A stretch of DNA of 44,454 nt from Mesostigma viride (taxonomy: Eukaryota; Streptophyta; Mesostigmatophyceae; Mesostigmatales; Mesostigmataceae). How positions within the stretch are numbered: the stretch's first letter is position 1; every line of letters begins with the position of its first letter. This document shows, one piece after another, positions 9,301 to 17,480 of the stretch. Under the pieces are notes generated by a model. That model searched no databases and was not told the DNA's origin. It saw nothing but the letters and a program-made list of their open reading frames with translations. The position numbers and the translations under genes were made by a program. Where the stretch lies: NCBI GenBank assembly GCA_009746045.1, contig RPFO01001719.1:1-44454 (forward strand), in the 5' to 3' direction.

Positions 9301-9572
9301 TCCTTCTCCGAGGGAGCGTCGGCGTCGTCGTCCCAGTACAGCTCACCTGCTCCGTAGCCCGCGTGAACGTACGGGGGGTAGTAGTCCAGATCGTCGAACA
9401 GCGACCCCGTCCGCGCCTGGTGGACGCGCATCATAGGGATCAGCAGCTCGGACAGAGCGCGCGCCTTCTGCCTCCGCTGCTGCGGCGTGTCCTCGGGCGC
9501 GTCCATCGCCTTCTGGGCCAGTCGGTGCAGGGCTCGCACGCCCTCGTGTATCGCGCTCTTCTTCGGTCGCAT
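6357..9572 (-). CDS. N-terminal part of a very large acidic and helical protein of unknown function
   Basis: The start is the ATG at 9572 (MRPKKSAIHEG). Residues 1-60 form a basic helical head. An acidic, disordered region follows, holding two near-identical copies of a DDDADGGSGDEPGRADGRRA-type unit and Ala/Pro-rich linkers. From about residue 240 to 830 the chain is almost entirely predicted helix and heptad-like (for example ELKADIEEAKTSVN), resembling a long tether or filament. A Gly-rich linker (GGGGGGAG) and a basic segment (TKRRERTRDERRKRN) come next. After the C10 run the frame breaks; the ORF itself runs on in the wrong frame to 6210. The helical region is more AT-rich than neighbouring genes, which may indicate a different origin. 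No family recognised. Confidence 0.62.
9045..9250 (-). repeat. In-gene tandem repeat coding an acidic DGRRADEP unit
   Basis: A block of about 78 bases containing CGGCTCATCGGCACGACGAC is present twice almost perfectly, with a degenerate third copy next to it. Copies keep the reading frame of the large minus-strand gene and code for acidic linker sequence. Confidence 0.7.
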
Positions 9573-9596
9573 CCGTCTCTCTCTGCTAGACTGACA

Positions 9597-10528
9597 TTAT
9601 TTTTGCGCCCCTGTAAGCCCCATCAGCCCGGCGGCCACCTTCGCCACCAAACGCGGGCTGACGCTGTTGCCCACCATCTTCAGGATCGAGTTCATGCTCA
9701 CGCTCGCCTTCAGCCGCTCGATCCGCCCCTGCGGGATCCCCTGCAAACGAAACGCCTCCTCCTCGGTGAGCGTGCGCAGCCCCCGCGGGTCGCGGATGTA
9801 GATCCTGGCCCCCTTGTTGGCGCCCTGGGACGCGCGCTGGGTCGGCGCCACCATGTCCTTCCTGGGCTCGAAGCTGTAATTGGCCGACAGGAACTGCCCC
9901 TGGCGCGAGCCCTTGAGCACCTTGTGCATCCGGCTGCCGGGTTTCAGGTAGTACCGCGCCGGAGCCGTCTGCTTGAAGTCGAAGCTGTCCGTGCGGCCCA
10001 CCTCGGGCGGGGGGAAGCTGCCGGGGATCATCTTCTTGCTGGCCACGATGAACACCCTCTTGCGCTTCTGCCGCAGCCCCGCGTGCAGGTGCGTGCTCAG
10101 CACCTGGTGCGCCACGTAATACCCGTGCTTGCGGAGGTTGTGCACGATCCGCTTGAACACGGGGAACCGCTGGATGGCCGGCACGTTCTCCAGGATGACG
10201 TACCGGGGGTCAGACTTCTCGATGAATCGGAATATGTGGCGGATGCCCCTCGTCCGTACGTCGCGCATCCCGTGCTGCAGCCCGGCGGCGCTGAACGCCT
10301 GACAGGGGAACCCGGCCGTGAGGATGTCAGCCTTGGGGATGGTCTCGTCGGGCACGTTCTCTATTTTGTCGCAATCGGGGCCACGTCGTTCAGGATCTCG
10401 TACACCTTGCAAGCCGTCGGGTTCATCTCCACGGCCATCACCGTGCGGACGTCGAGGACCTTCTTGAGGCCCAACGAGAAGCCGCCCAGGCCCGCGAACA
10501 GGTCGATGTGACGCCATACCCTCACCAT
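9597..10528 (-). CDS. Cytosine-C5 DNA methyltransferase, frameshifted near its N-terminus
   Basis: The enzyme class transfers a methyl group from S-adenosylmethionine to C5 of cytosine in DNA. The start MVRVWRHIDLFAG at 10528 holds motif I (DLFAGLGGFSLGL), followed by VMAVEMNP (motif II). That frame stops at 10361. The remainder is in another frame and carries motif IV (TAGFPCQAFS, with the catalytic Cys), motif VI (ILENV), motif VIII (QKRKRVFIVA), motif IX (EEEAFRLQGIP) and motif X (MVGNSVSP). The frame must change by one base at about 10377-10380, where the plus strand has GGGG. All catalytic motifs are present, so it would be active if the break is an error. It is divergent from the next gene, with only 23 bases between start codons. 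A methyltransferase without a visible restriction partner could mark viral DNA. Confidence 0.82.
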
Positions 10529-10551
10529 CTTTGCATATACGCACACACAAA
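10529..10551. promoter_or_regulatory. Very short divergent promoter region
   Basis: Only 23 bases (core TTGCATATACGCACACACAA) separate the methyltransferase ATG on the minus strand from the ATG at 10552 on the plus strand. Promoter elements for both genes must overlap these bases or lie in the coding sequences. Confidence 0.5.
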
Positions 10552-10860
10552 ATGCTCGTGAACACGGACGACCTGCCCGAGTACGTGTGGCCGCACGCGC
10601 CGCCGCCAAGGGGGAGGAACGACACCCCGTCCTTGTCCGCGCTCCTTTCCCTGGCCGCGGACGGCGCGGCCCCCGAGGACGACCGTCCCATCACCCTTGA
10701 CGAGTACTGCGCCCTGCACGCCGCCCTGCTGAGGAGGGTCAGGGCGTCCGAATGGTTCCGGCTCTACGTGGACGGCGTGAGCCGGCGCGACCAGTCCGCG
10801 AGTCTGTGGACGGCGCCGAGCCGCGACCGGAGATGGCGGCCCACCTGGCCGAGTGTCTGA
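10552..10860 (+). CDS. Small protein of unknown function, possibly the N-terminal part of a frameshifted gene
   Basis: The start ATG at 10552 follows ACACAAA. The product is about 102 residues, with an acidic N-terminus (MLVNTDDLPEYVW) and a helical middle (TLDEYCALHAALLRRV). The last 20 or so residues (RRWRPTWPSV) do not look natural. In the next frame a better sequence begins at about 10800 (SVDGAEPRPEMAAHLAECL). The two ORFs overlap by about 100 bases, so either there are two overlapping genes or one gene of about 210 codons with a one-base shift near 10790-10830. No family recognised. Confidence 0.5.
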   Translation: MLVNTDDLPEYVWPHAPPPRGRNDTPSLSALLSLAADGAAPEDDRPITLDEYCALHAALLRRVRASEWFRLYVDGVSRRDQSASLWTAPSRDRRWRPTWPSV

Positions 10861-11198
10861 ACGGCAAGACGCGGGACGGCCTCGTCGAGGTGGAGGAGCT
10901 CTTCCGCGGCGTGCTGGCGGTGGCCGCGCCCGAGACCTTCCTGCTCGCCCTGGGGCGCATGGAGGGGAGGCCGGAGCGGGCCAAAGTCGTGTTCGTGCAC
11001 GCGTCGGACGGGAGGGCGATCGGCGGGGCGGACCTGCTGCAGATGGCGTGCATCGCCGCGCCCCAGGGGGCGCAGGTCGTGGACGTGCACGGCGACCACT
11101 TCGCCGCCGACACGATCCTGGTGCCCACCGCGTACATGCACGTGGTCCGGCTGATCAAGGACAGATTGAAGTTGGGGTGGGGGGATACGGTGGAGTAA
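10833..11198 (+). CDS. Small protein of unknown function (or C-terminal part of the preceding gene)
   Basis: The frame is open from 10752. ATG 10833 (MAAHLAECLNGK) gives 121 residues. The sequence looks like a compact alpha/beta domain: helix (VEVEELFRGVLAV), strand (AKVVFVHASDG), helix (GADLLQMACIAA), strand (AQVVDVHGDH), and a final helix (HVVRLIKDRLKL). I do not recognise a family. It is followed by an AT-rich gap (AAATATAATATGACCCTTTA), which can act as end signal or as promoter for the next gene. Confidence 0.5.
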   Translation: MAAHLAECLNGKTRDGLVEVEELFRGVLAVAAPETFLLALGRMEGRPERAKVVFVHASDGRAIGGADLLQMACIAAPQGAQVVDVHGDHFAADTILVPTAYMHVVRLIKDRLKLGWGDTVE

Positions 11199-11248
11199 AC
11201 AGCTAACTGGAAATATAATATGACCCTTTATTGTCTGAGAGACTCGAT

Positions 11249-11926
11249 ATGTTGAGACGCCGCTGCGGGTTCGCTTACACGAGTTCTGGTATCCCTTGCA
11301 GGCGGTGGACGACGGGGGGCTTTTGCTCGCTGCACCGTAGGCAGGCGGCTCAGCCGTACGACCGCCCGTACCTCCGCCGCCCTCCCGCTCCGCCGTACCG
11401 CCCGTACCATCCGTACTACTACCCGTACATGCTGCACTGGTCCGCCCCGCACATCTCCCCCAACCACGTGACCGTCACCCACGTGTACGAACCCAAGACG
11501 GACGAGAATGCCAATGTCGGGAGGGGGGGTGCGCGCTCTTCCCGAGGGGTGCGGATAGCGGCCCTGAGGGGGCGCCGGGTGTACGGTGGCCGCCCCCCTA
11601 CCCCTACCCCTACCCCTGCCAGCTCCGCTGGCAGCCTACCCGATGGAGACGTGGCGGCAGGGGAGCTCGTAGGGGGCGAGGGGGGGGAAGGGGAAGGTGA
11701 AAGGGACGTGGGGAGAGGACCGCCCCCCGCGCCCCTTGTCCCTTCCGGGCATGAAGACGCAGCCGGCACGCCCCATCAAGACGCCGCGGCCCAGTACCGC
11801 GTGTGGGCGCCCCTGAAGCGCGTGTACAGGGCGCGCAGGGCGGTGCCCGCAAAGGCGCGCAAGGGCCACGCCGCCCGCCAGTGCGCGTTCATGGCATCCG
11901 CCGAGGACCCGGGCTACGTCTTCTGA
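11249..11926 (+). CDS. Cys/His-motif protein with Pro/Tyr- and Gly-rich linkers
   Basis: ATG 11249 (MLRRRCGFAY) is preferred to the non-ATG start at 11231. Residues 6-28 hold a C-x9-C-x8-C-x2-H pattern (CGFAY...IPCRRW...GFCSLH), which looks like a small zinc-binding motif seen in many phage and algal-virus proteins where a Gly precedes the last Cys-x2-His. A Tyr/Pro/Arg-rich segment follows (PYRPYHPYYYPYM), then a disordered Gly/Glu-rich region with PTPTPTPA and a basic C-terminal helix (RVYRARRAVPAKARKG). The last 13 bases overlap the end of the convergent NifS gene. A structural or nucleic-acid-binding role is possible; function unknown. Confidence 0.55.
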   Translation: MLRRRCGFAYTSSGIPCRRWTTGGFCSLHRRQAAQPYDRPYLRRPPAPPYRPYHPYYYPYMLHWSAPHISPNHVTVTHVYEPKTDENANVGRGGARSSRGVRIAALRGRRVYGGRPPTPTPTPASSAGSLPDGDVAAGELVGGEGGEGEGERDVGRGPPPAPLVPSGHEDAAGTPHQDAAAQYRVWAPLKRVYRARRAVPAKARKGHAARQCAFMASAEDPGYVF

Positions 11927-13107
11927 AACCGCCGCAGGCACGAAAGAAGGTAATCCACGTCCTGCTGCGTCGTGTACGCCGAAAGTCCCAAGCGCACCGT
12001 GCCGCGCGCCGTCTCCTCGGGCACGCCGACCGCACGCAGCACGCGGCTCCGCTTCATCTTCGAGCAGGCGCTGCCCACGTTCGCGCAGATCCCGCAGCGG
12101 GAGAGCCACTCCACCATCGCGCGACCGTCCGTGCCCGGAAGCGCGAAACTGACCAGGTTGGCCATCCTACGCCCCGGGTCGGCCGGCCCGTTGAAGGAAG
12201 CCCCCAGCCCTCCCAGCCCCTCCCGCAGCCTGGCGGCGTACTCGGCCGTCCTACGCCACCGGGCGCGCCCCGCCCGGCTCATGTTGATGGACGCCGCTTG
12301 CGCCAGGCTCGCGATCAGGGGCGGGCTCTCCGTCCCCGGCCGCACGCCGCGCTCCTGTCCGCCCCCGTGCATCAGCGGGACCACCGAGTCCGCCCCCGCG
12401 CGCACCACGAGCGCGCCCACGCCCTTCACCCCGTGGATCTTGTGTCCCGAAACCGTAAAGCTGTCCATGAACCGCTGGTCCTTACCCAGCGGCGCCTTGC
12501 CCGCCACCTGTGTCGTGTCCGCGTGGATGTGCACGCCCTTGCCCACCGCCCTGCGTATCGCCCCCATGTCCTGCACCGTCCCTATCTCGTTGTTCGCGTA
12601 AATGACCGATACCAGCTTGATGCGTCCGCCCCACTTCTTGACCGCCTCGCGCAGGCTGTCCATCCGCACGAAGCCCTCGCGGTCGACCGGCAGCTGGACC
12701 ACCTTCACGCCGCCGCGGGAGGCCTTGCGCACGTGCAGCAGCGGCTGGAGCACGCTCGGGTGCTCAACCTTCGTGGTAAGAACCACGCCCCGCCCCCGCG
12801 CGCGCTCCAGCACGCTGTGGATGATGATGTTGTTGGACTCGGTCGCGCCCCCCGTGAAAATCACGTCGCCCGGACGCACGCCCAGGTGTCGTGCCAGGGT
12901 GCGGCGGGAGTCCTCCACCACGTCGTGGGACTCCCTGCCCGCCTTGTGCGAGCTTGACGCGTTGCCGTAGAGTGTCGCGGCCGTTGCGCCGAGTGCGCGG
13001 GCCACCTGGGGGTGCGGCCGTGTCGTGCTGTTGTTGTCAAAATAGACAAGCGCATGCGCACTCCTTCGTCTCGCTGTCGTGCTGTTCGCTGTCGTGCCTG
13101 CCGCCAT
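11914..13107 (-). CDS. NifS/IscS-like cysteine desulfurase
   Basis: The family is pyridoxal-phosphate dependent and removes sulfur from cysteine to give alanine and an enzyme persulfide, feeding Fe-S clusters or tRNA thiolation. The 397-residue chain has the usual length. Visible features are FDNNSTT at the start, the EHPS His (116) that stacks on the cofactor, HADTTQ (Asp197, Gln200), the cofactor Lys223 in SGHKIHG, and the catalytic Cys348 in GSACSK. Nothing essential is missing. The start at 13107 overlaps the 3' end of the lipase-like gene by about 70 bases on the same strand; the first conserved strand (VYFDNNSTT) begins 20 residues in, so the start is approximate. NifS-like genes are known in asfarviruses and some other giant viruses. 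No scaffold (IscU) gene is seen nearby. Confidence 0.92.
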   Translation of the reverse strand: MAAGTTANSTTARRRSAHALVYFDNNSTTRPHPQVARALGATAATLYGNASSSHKAGRESHDVVEDSRRTLARHLGVRPGDVIFTGGATESNNIIIHSVLERARGRGVVLTTKVEHPSVLQPLLHVRKASRGGVKVVQLPVDREGFVRMDSLREAVKKWGGRIKLVSVIYANNEIGTVQDMGAIRRAVGKGVHIHADTTQVAGKAPLGKDQRFMDSFTVSGHKIHGVKGVGALVVRAGADSVVPLMHGGGQERGVRPGTESPPLIASLAQAASINMSRAGRARWRRTAEYAARLREGLGGLGASFNGPADPGRRMANLVSFALPGTDGRAMVEWLSRCGICANVGSACSKMKRSRVLRAVGVPEETARGTVRLGLSAYTTQQDVDYLLSCLRRFQKT

Positions 13108-13792
13108 CGCCGCTCGTGTCGCTACTACCGTGCGTGATATTGTTCGCGAGGGCGGACACGTACCACGCCATACAATCTCCCGCGCATCGCGGGCAGCCGC
13201 GCGCCCGGACCGTCACCCTGTCGCCGAAGTGGCCCTCCTCCTCCTCCCCTTTGGAGGGCACCACGCGCGTAAGGGACAGGGTCCCACGCAGCGTGTCCGC
13301 CCCCGCCGCGTCCGTCACCGCCGGCTGGCTGAACGTGACGACCTCGCCCACGTCCGTCTGCCGCCGCGTCAGGAGGCTGCCCGCTATCACGCCCACCGCC
13401 CCCCCGTTGCCGCCGCCCGTGATGTCCATGTGCCAGCCGCCGCCCCGCTTGACCATGCTCGGGTGCGTCAGGAGGTGCTCGCACAGGGAGCGCGCGCTCG
13501 CGAGGTACCCCCTGTGGAAGCGCACGCCCAACGAGGCCTCCATCACCATCTCCGAGTCGGCGCTCGGGTCAGCCCCCGAGAACCCGTGGCCGCCCGACCC
13601 CCCGACGACCAGCACCTGGCGCCTGCTCTCCGGGTAGTTCAGCAGGAAGGCCTTGCCGCCGCCCGTCCAGCGCACCTGCCGGTTCATGCGCCTCACGAAC
13701 GATCGGCGCCCGCCGGGGAGGGACGGGATGATGGCCGCGAGTCCCGCGTACTCCAGTATGCGTTCCGTCGCCATTTGTTTTGTGAGCGTCAT
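13037..13792 (-). CDS. Class 3 lipase-like protein lacking the nucleophile serine
   Basis: The start chosen is ATG 13792 (MTLTKQMATER); 13774 is the alternative. The order of segments matches the lipase class 3 fold: a VRFHRGYLASA strand and helix, the nucleophile elbow region ITGGGNGGAVGVIAGSLL (residues 124-141), then VGEVVTFSQPAVTDAAGAD, as in the VYTFGSPRVGD strand that follows the elbow, and LTRVVP where the acid-bearing strand is expected. In active enzymes the elbow reads GHSLGG; here residues 125-131 read TGGGNGG, so both His and catalytic Ser are replaced by Gly. The protein is probably a non-enzymatic relative. The end is Cys- and His-rich (ETKECACACLF). It overlaps the start of the NifS gene. 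Confidence 0.6.
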   Translation of the reverse strand: MTLTKQMATERILEYAGLAAIIPSLPGGRRSFVRRMNRQVRWTGGGKAFLLNYPESRRQVLVVGGSGGHGFSGADPSADSEMVMEASLGVRFHRGYLASARSLCEHLLTHPSMVKRGGGWHMDITGGGNGGAVGVIAGSLLTRRQTDVGEVVTFSQPAVTDAAGADTLRGTLSLTRVVPSKGEEEEGHFGDRVTVRARGCPRCAGDCMAWYVSALANNITHGSSDTSGDGGRHDSEQHDSETKECACACLF

Positions 13793-13815
13793 AGTAGACG
13801 AAGAAATACGCCCCG

Positions 13816-14133
13816 ATGGCGGCCTGGTACGAGGACATGCTGCAGACCCGACCCCACGCCCCGGCCCCGCCCACCTTCCGCGCATCGACGGACTCGGGCC
13901 TCAAGACCGTGAGCGTGCGCCACACGACCGCGCAGCCCGTCAACGTGCCGAAGGTCAACAAGCAGGACGTGCCCGACGGGGGGCTGCGGCGGAAGTACCG
14001 GCAATACGTGGACGCCACGTACAGCACGGACCAGCGCAGGGTGCGTCTAGAGGCGCTCAAGGATAATCTGAGGGACTACAGTAAGGACGACGACGACGGG
14101 CAATGGAGCATGGATGGAGTCTCGCCGCCCTGA
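13816..14133 (+). CDS. Small hypothetical protein
   Basis: 105 residues starting MAAWYEDML, divergent from the lipase-like gene with 23 bases between the two starts. The sequence has a Pro-rich N-terminus, a polar middle (KVNKQDVPDGGLRRKY) and a charged helical end (QRRVRLEALKDNLRDYSK) with DDDDG. No family recognised and no membrane segment. Its last 31 bases overlap the start of the next gene, consistent with very compact packing. Confidence 0.5.
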   Translation: MAAWYEDMLQTRPHAPAPPTFRASTDSGLKTVSVRHTTAQPVNVPKVNKQDVPDGGLRRKYRQYVDATYSTDQRRVRLEALKDNLRDYSKDDDDGQWSMDGVSPP

Positions 14134-14882
14134 AACGGTCGTTCTGGTCGGCGTGGGAGTCGGCCTGCTCCTACCTGCTCCTGTCAATGGGCGCGGTGCG
14201 CGGGTGGCACGCGCGGCTGAAGCGGAAACCCGAGGCGGAATCCGAGTACTACAAAATCCAGGACGCCCGCATCAGCCACGAGGGAGGGGACAGGGACTTC
14301 ACCGAGGCGCTCGTGGAGGCCGTGCGGCGGGAGGGAGGCGGCCTCGACATGCCCGCGGCCCAGCTGCTCGCGAACACGAACGCCGAGGAGTACGTGGCGC
14401 CCCTGGCCAAGCCGTGTCTCGTCGTGCAGTACAGACACGCAGGGAGGGACCTGGCCGTTACGTACAACCTGAAGCTGTCCCAGAAAAACGTGCGCTTCCC
14501 GCCTATAAAGCTCCCGGCAGTAGACGGGGCGGAGGCCGAGCCCAAGACCCACAAGATCCTGTCGGCCTCGTTGGGCGCGTGGTATCCGTCCCCGGACAAC
14601 GCGGACGTAACCGAAGGCCTGCGCAAACTATTGGGCGAAGACGACGACTTCTACGCGGGGGCAGGCATCCCCCAGTTCATCTGGTGCATCCTCCGGTTTC
14701 TGGCGCTCTCGGGCAAGCAGCAGCCCGCGGACCGGCCGCAGTTTCTGCGGGTCATCTACGGCGACGGGCGCACGCTCATCTTCCACCCAGCCACGGACGG
14801 CTGCATCGTCTACAGCGGCGTGTGCCAGACCAAGGTGTTGAAGCCGCAGGTCGTCAAGGGACGCTATGGAGACTGCGGATGA
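14103..14882 (+). CDS. Hypothetical protein of 259 residues
   Basis: The frame starts at ATG 14103 (MEHGWSLAAL). Residues 10-35 contain a moderately hydrophobic segment (SACSYLLLSMGAV) that could be a membrane anchor but is interrupted. The rest looks like a mixed alpha/beta globular domain, with strands such as PCLVVQYRH and RTLIFHPATDGCIVY. The last 17 bases overlap the VLTF-2-like gene, so these plus-strand genes are packed end to end. No family recognised. Confidence 0.55.
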   Translation: MEHGWSLAALKRSFWSAWESACSYLLLSMGAVRGWHARLKRKPEAESEYYKIQDARISHEGGDRDFTEALVEAVRREGGGLDMPAAQLLANTNAEEYVAPLAKPCLVVQYRHAGRDLAVTYNLKLSQKNVRFPPIKLPAVDGAEAEPKTHKILSASLGAWYPSPDNADVTEGLRKLLGEDDDFYAGAGIPQFIWCILRFLALSGKQQPADRPQFLRVIYGDGRTLIFHPATDGCIVYSGVCQTKVLKPQVVKGRYGDCG

Positions 14883-15564
14883 GCTGCCGCCGCCGACCCC
14901 GCAGGTGCCGCCGGTGACGCGCGCGCTGCTGAAAATGATGGCCGACGGCGCCAAGTGGCCCACGTCCACCCCCCTCTGCTGCTGGTGGTGTTGCCACCCC
15001 TTTGACGGCGTCCCCTTCCCTCTCCCCACCAGGATGACGAGGCACGACACCGCCTTCTGCGTGACGGGGTGCTTCTGCTCGCCCAACTGCGCCAAGGCGT
15101 ACAACCTGAAGGAGGGAGGCGCCTGCAGGGACCTGCGCAACCACTACCTCTTCATCATGGCGCAGAGGCTGTGGCGGGCCGAGTCGAGGCCCTCCTCCTT
15201 CCCTGGCGTCATCGCCGCCCCTCCGAGGCAATGTCTCAAGATGTTCGGCGGGCACATGGACGTGGACGAGTTCAGGAGCAGTTCCGCGCGCGGAGAAGTG
15301 CACATGCTGGCGGAACCGCCCTTCGCGATGGAGTACGCCACTCAGGTGGACTGCGTCACCACCATTTCTAGCAAGAACGCGGGGGCGAGGGACGGGGGCA
15401 AGGCGGCGGGCGAAGACTTGCCCGTGTGCTTGTCCAGGAAGCGCCCCCCGCAGGCGCCCAAGGAGGAGGCGTCCGGTCTAGCCATGAAGAGAGCCAGGCC
15501 GGCTGTCAACAAGGCCTGTTCGCTGGACAAGTTTGTGAACGTGATTAATAATAAGAAAAAGTAG
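14866..15564 (+). CDS. VLTF-2-like late transcription factor with FCS/MYM-type zinc finger
   Basis: 232 residues from ATG 14866. The domain at residues 35-85 is the hallmark: CCWWCCHPFD (38-47), the FPLP turn, then GCFCSPNCAKAYN (68-80). The Cys-x2-Cys pairs and the FCS-type motif bind zinc. In poxviruses, VLTF-2 (A1L) turns on late genes, and homologues with this CWWC-HPFD and FCSxNCAKAYN signature are widespread in nucleocytoplasmic large DNA viruses. The C-terminal half is less conserved, with a basic stretch (LSRKRPPQAPKEEA, AMKRARP) that suits nucleic acid binding. It converges with the next gene with one base between the stops. Confidence 0.8.
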   Translation: METADELPPPTPQVPPVTRALLKMMADGAKWPTSTPLCCWWCCHPFDGVPFPLPTRMTRHDTAFCVTGCFCSPNCAKAYNLKEGGACRDLRNHYLFIMAQRLWRAESRPSSFPGVIAAPPRQCLKMFGGHMDVDEFRSSSARGEVHMLAEPPFAMEYATQVDCVTTISSKNAGARDGGKAAGEDLPVCLSRKRPPQAPKEEASGLAMKRARPAVNKACSLDKFVNVINNKKK

Positions 15565-15565
15565 C

Positions 15566-15853
15566 CTACACGCATGACGTGACGTGATCATCTCCATACC
15601 CAGGATTCACACCCGTGACCAACACGTCACCGTAGATCGCGCGGCGGAAGGCGAAACTCGCCAGCACGTTGATGGGGTGGCCCTTGGACGCCGCGAACGG
15701 GTCGTACTCGGCCACCGCCCCGCAGTCGCAATGGCCCACGGGGACGGCCAGAGAAGTGCCCGTCACGATCCTGCGCGTGGCAGACACTTCGCGCAAGGGC
15801 ACGCGCGCCTTGGTGACCTCTAGGCTGTCGGCGGGGATCACGAGGACGTCCAT
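15566..15853 (-). CDS. DUF3846-like small protein
   Basis: 95 residues starting MDVLVIPADS. The pattern of an N-terminal VLVIPAD strand and a C-terminal PINVLASFAFRRAIYGDVLV followed by G fits DUF3846, found in phages and algal viruses, in which an N-x2-A pair precedes a GDVLV strand. A CDCG pair lies in the middle. Function unknown. Another protein with the same C-terminal motif is at 38704-39225. Confidence 0.5.
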   Translation of the reverse strand: MDVLVIPADSLEVTKARVPLREVSATRRIVTGTSLAVPVGHCDCGAVAEYDPFAASKGHPINVLASFAFRRAIYGDVLVTGVNPGYGDDHVTSCV

Positions 15854-15906
15854 TCGTCGTCTGCCAAAAATGTCAATAGCTATGTAGAGAGGCGAGCCTT
15901 TTAAAC

Positions 15907-16880
15907 ATGGCCCTAGACGAGGTGAAGACGCTGCTCGGCCTTCTGATGCGCATCGAAGATCTGACGGCCGTGGATGAACGCCCCGCCGCCCCCCTCGAGG
16001 CGTACCTGCGCACCATATCGCTAGGAGTGATCCCGCCCAAGCAGAGTATGGGGAGGCAGACCGTCCAGTGCGCGCGCGGGGTCGCCAAGGCGCTAGGTAG
16101 GGCCCAAGTGGTGCTGCTCGTCTCCCAGATGCGGCCGTACCTCCCCCCGCGAGCCGTGCAGACGGCCACGAAAGCGGACCTCTGCGCCCTCGTCGCCGAG
16201 GACATCGTCGACAGCATCACCAGGATCCTGTGCACGGTCAACCTCCTCCAATGCCCCCTCTCCATGCACCGGGAGCTCGCCAGGAGCGCCGCCGCCTTGT
16301 CCGGGTGCGCCGAGGATAGGCTCGAGGGCCTCCCCCGGCCGCACCTGTGCGCGCTCATCGCGTCCAGTCTGACCTCCGAGTACCGAGCGGCGCTGCTCAA
16401 CCTGGGCAACTCCGCCGACGTCGCCTCCTCCCTCCCCTGGCGCCTCCTGGGGGAGGAGGCGGCGCCCTTGGAGGGGGACGACCCCCACAGGGACGGCCTG
16501 GCACACACCCTGCGCCTGATGTCCCTGCTGCTGCCCGTGTCGGGCGAGCGGAAGGCGCGGGCCGTCCGATCCCACGCGCGCGTGGCCGCAAAGGCGGCGC
16601 TGTCGCCTCCCAGGGTATGGAACGCCGTGCTGGCGATGACAGGCGGGGGCGGAGACAGCCCCCCCCCATCGTCAGGGCGCTGCGGGCGATGAGGAGCCCG
16701 GACCGCGCCGAGGGGGAGAGGCTCGTGGCGTCCCTGTACTCCCAACACGCGTCCTCCTCCTCCTCCTCCTCCCCGTGCATCAAGGCGTGGCTGGCCGTAC
16801 AGAGCATGCGAGAGGGGTGCGCGAGGAAGCTGCTGGCGTCGAACCGGTCCCGAGTGTACACCGGACACCGGTGCGGTTAG
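15907..16880 (+). CDS. Helical protein of unknown function, frameshifted in a C9 tract
   Basis: ATG 15907 follows CCTTTTAAAC. The first 250 codons encode an almost all-helical protein (for example LLGLLMRIEDL, QVVLLVSQMRPYL, RPHLCALIASSL). The frame goes out of phase at the C9 run 16659-16667 and stops at 16690. In another frame the sequence continues naturally (IVRALRAMRSPDRAEGERLV, a Ser-rich loop, IKAWLAVQSMREGCARKLL) to the stop at 16880. A full product would be about 324 residues. No recognised family, no membrane segment. Confidence 0.5.
16659..16667. other. C9 homopolymer at the frame break
   Basis: Nine consecutive C residues lie where the reading frame of the helical gene changes. 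Confidence 0.8.
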
Positions 16881-16923
16881 CGCCGGGTGTATATCTAAGA
16901 GGTAGGTAGCTACCGCCCTCGCC

Positions 16924-17480
16924 ATGGAAAACTCGGACGCCGCCACCGTCTGCGTGAAGTGCCAGCAGCCTAAGGCGAAGGGCGAGCTGGACAGCCGGAG
17001 CCGGAGGTACGCGGGAGTGTGCAGGGCGTGCAGGAGGGCGTCGGTCGCGGAGTTCCGGAGCACCAAAATGGGGTACTTCCGCTCCCAGCTGGATAAGATC
17101 GGCAGAGTGCCCAGGAGGAGGGACCGGATTGCCGCCACCGAGAAAGACCTGTGCGATATATGGGACGCGCAGGGGGGAGGTGCGCCATCACAGGGAGGGA
17201 GATGAAGCACGAGTACAACCCCGACAAGGAGAGGCACGCCGATTCCGCGGCCATCGACCTGATAGACGGCATGATGGGGTACGCGCCGTCCAATATCCGT
17301 CTCGTGTGCCATTTCGTCCACCTCATGAAGGGGCGCATGCCCCTGGCCGCGTTCGTGTCAGCGTGCAAAGAGATAACGGAATATCGGGCCGGATATCGAG
17401 CACCCAGCAGTACGGAAGAGGATACGGAGATGGCCGATGGCGCCGCGCCACAAGATACCCGCTGGGCGGACATGGTATAA
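16924..17480 (+). CDS. HNH / endonuclease VII-like protein, frameshifted in a G6 tract
   Basis: ATG 16924. The N-terminal part has two Cys pairs (CVKCQQPK and CRACRR) typical of the zinc ribbon that starts endonuclease VII-like and phage HNH proteins. The first frame runs into the G6 run 17172-17177 and stops at 17205. The second (open from 17151) continues with CAITGREMKH, then SAAIDLIDGMMGYAPSNIRL and VCHFVHLMKGRMP. That matches the phage-type layout in which SLDRID is followed by GYxxDNVxLVCxxCNxMK; here the usual D-R-I-D core reads IDLID and the last Cys/Asn are replaced. The catalytic state is therefore uncertain. The gene may be a homing-type nuclease or a resolving nuclease. Confidence 0.55.

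Noticed and set aside
8811-10511. 566-residue plus-strand ORF
   Set aside because: It spans antisense to the giant gene and to the methyltransferase, both with clear motifs on the minus strand. Its composition is that of a shadow frame (repeated Arg/His/Gly and TTTISI-type repeats).
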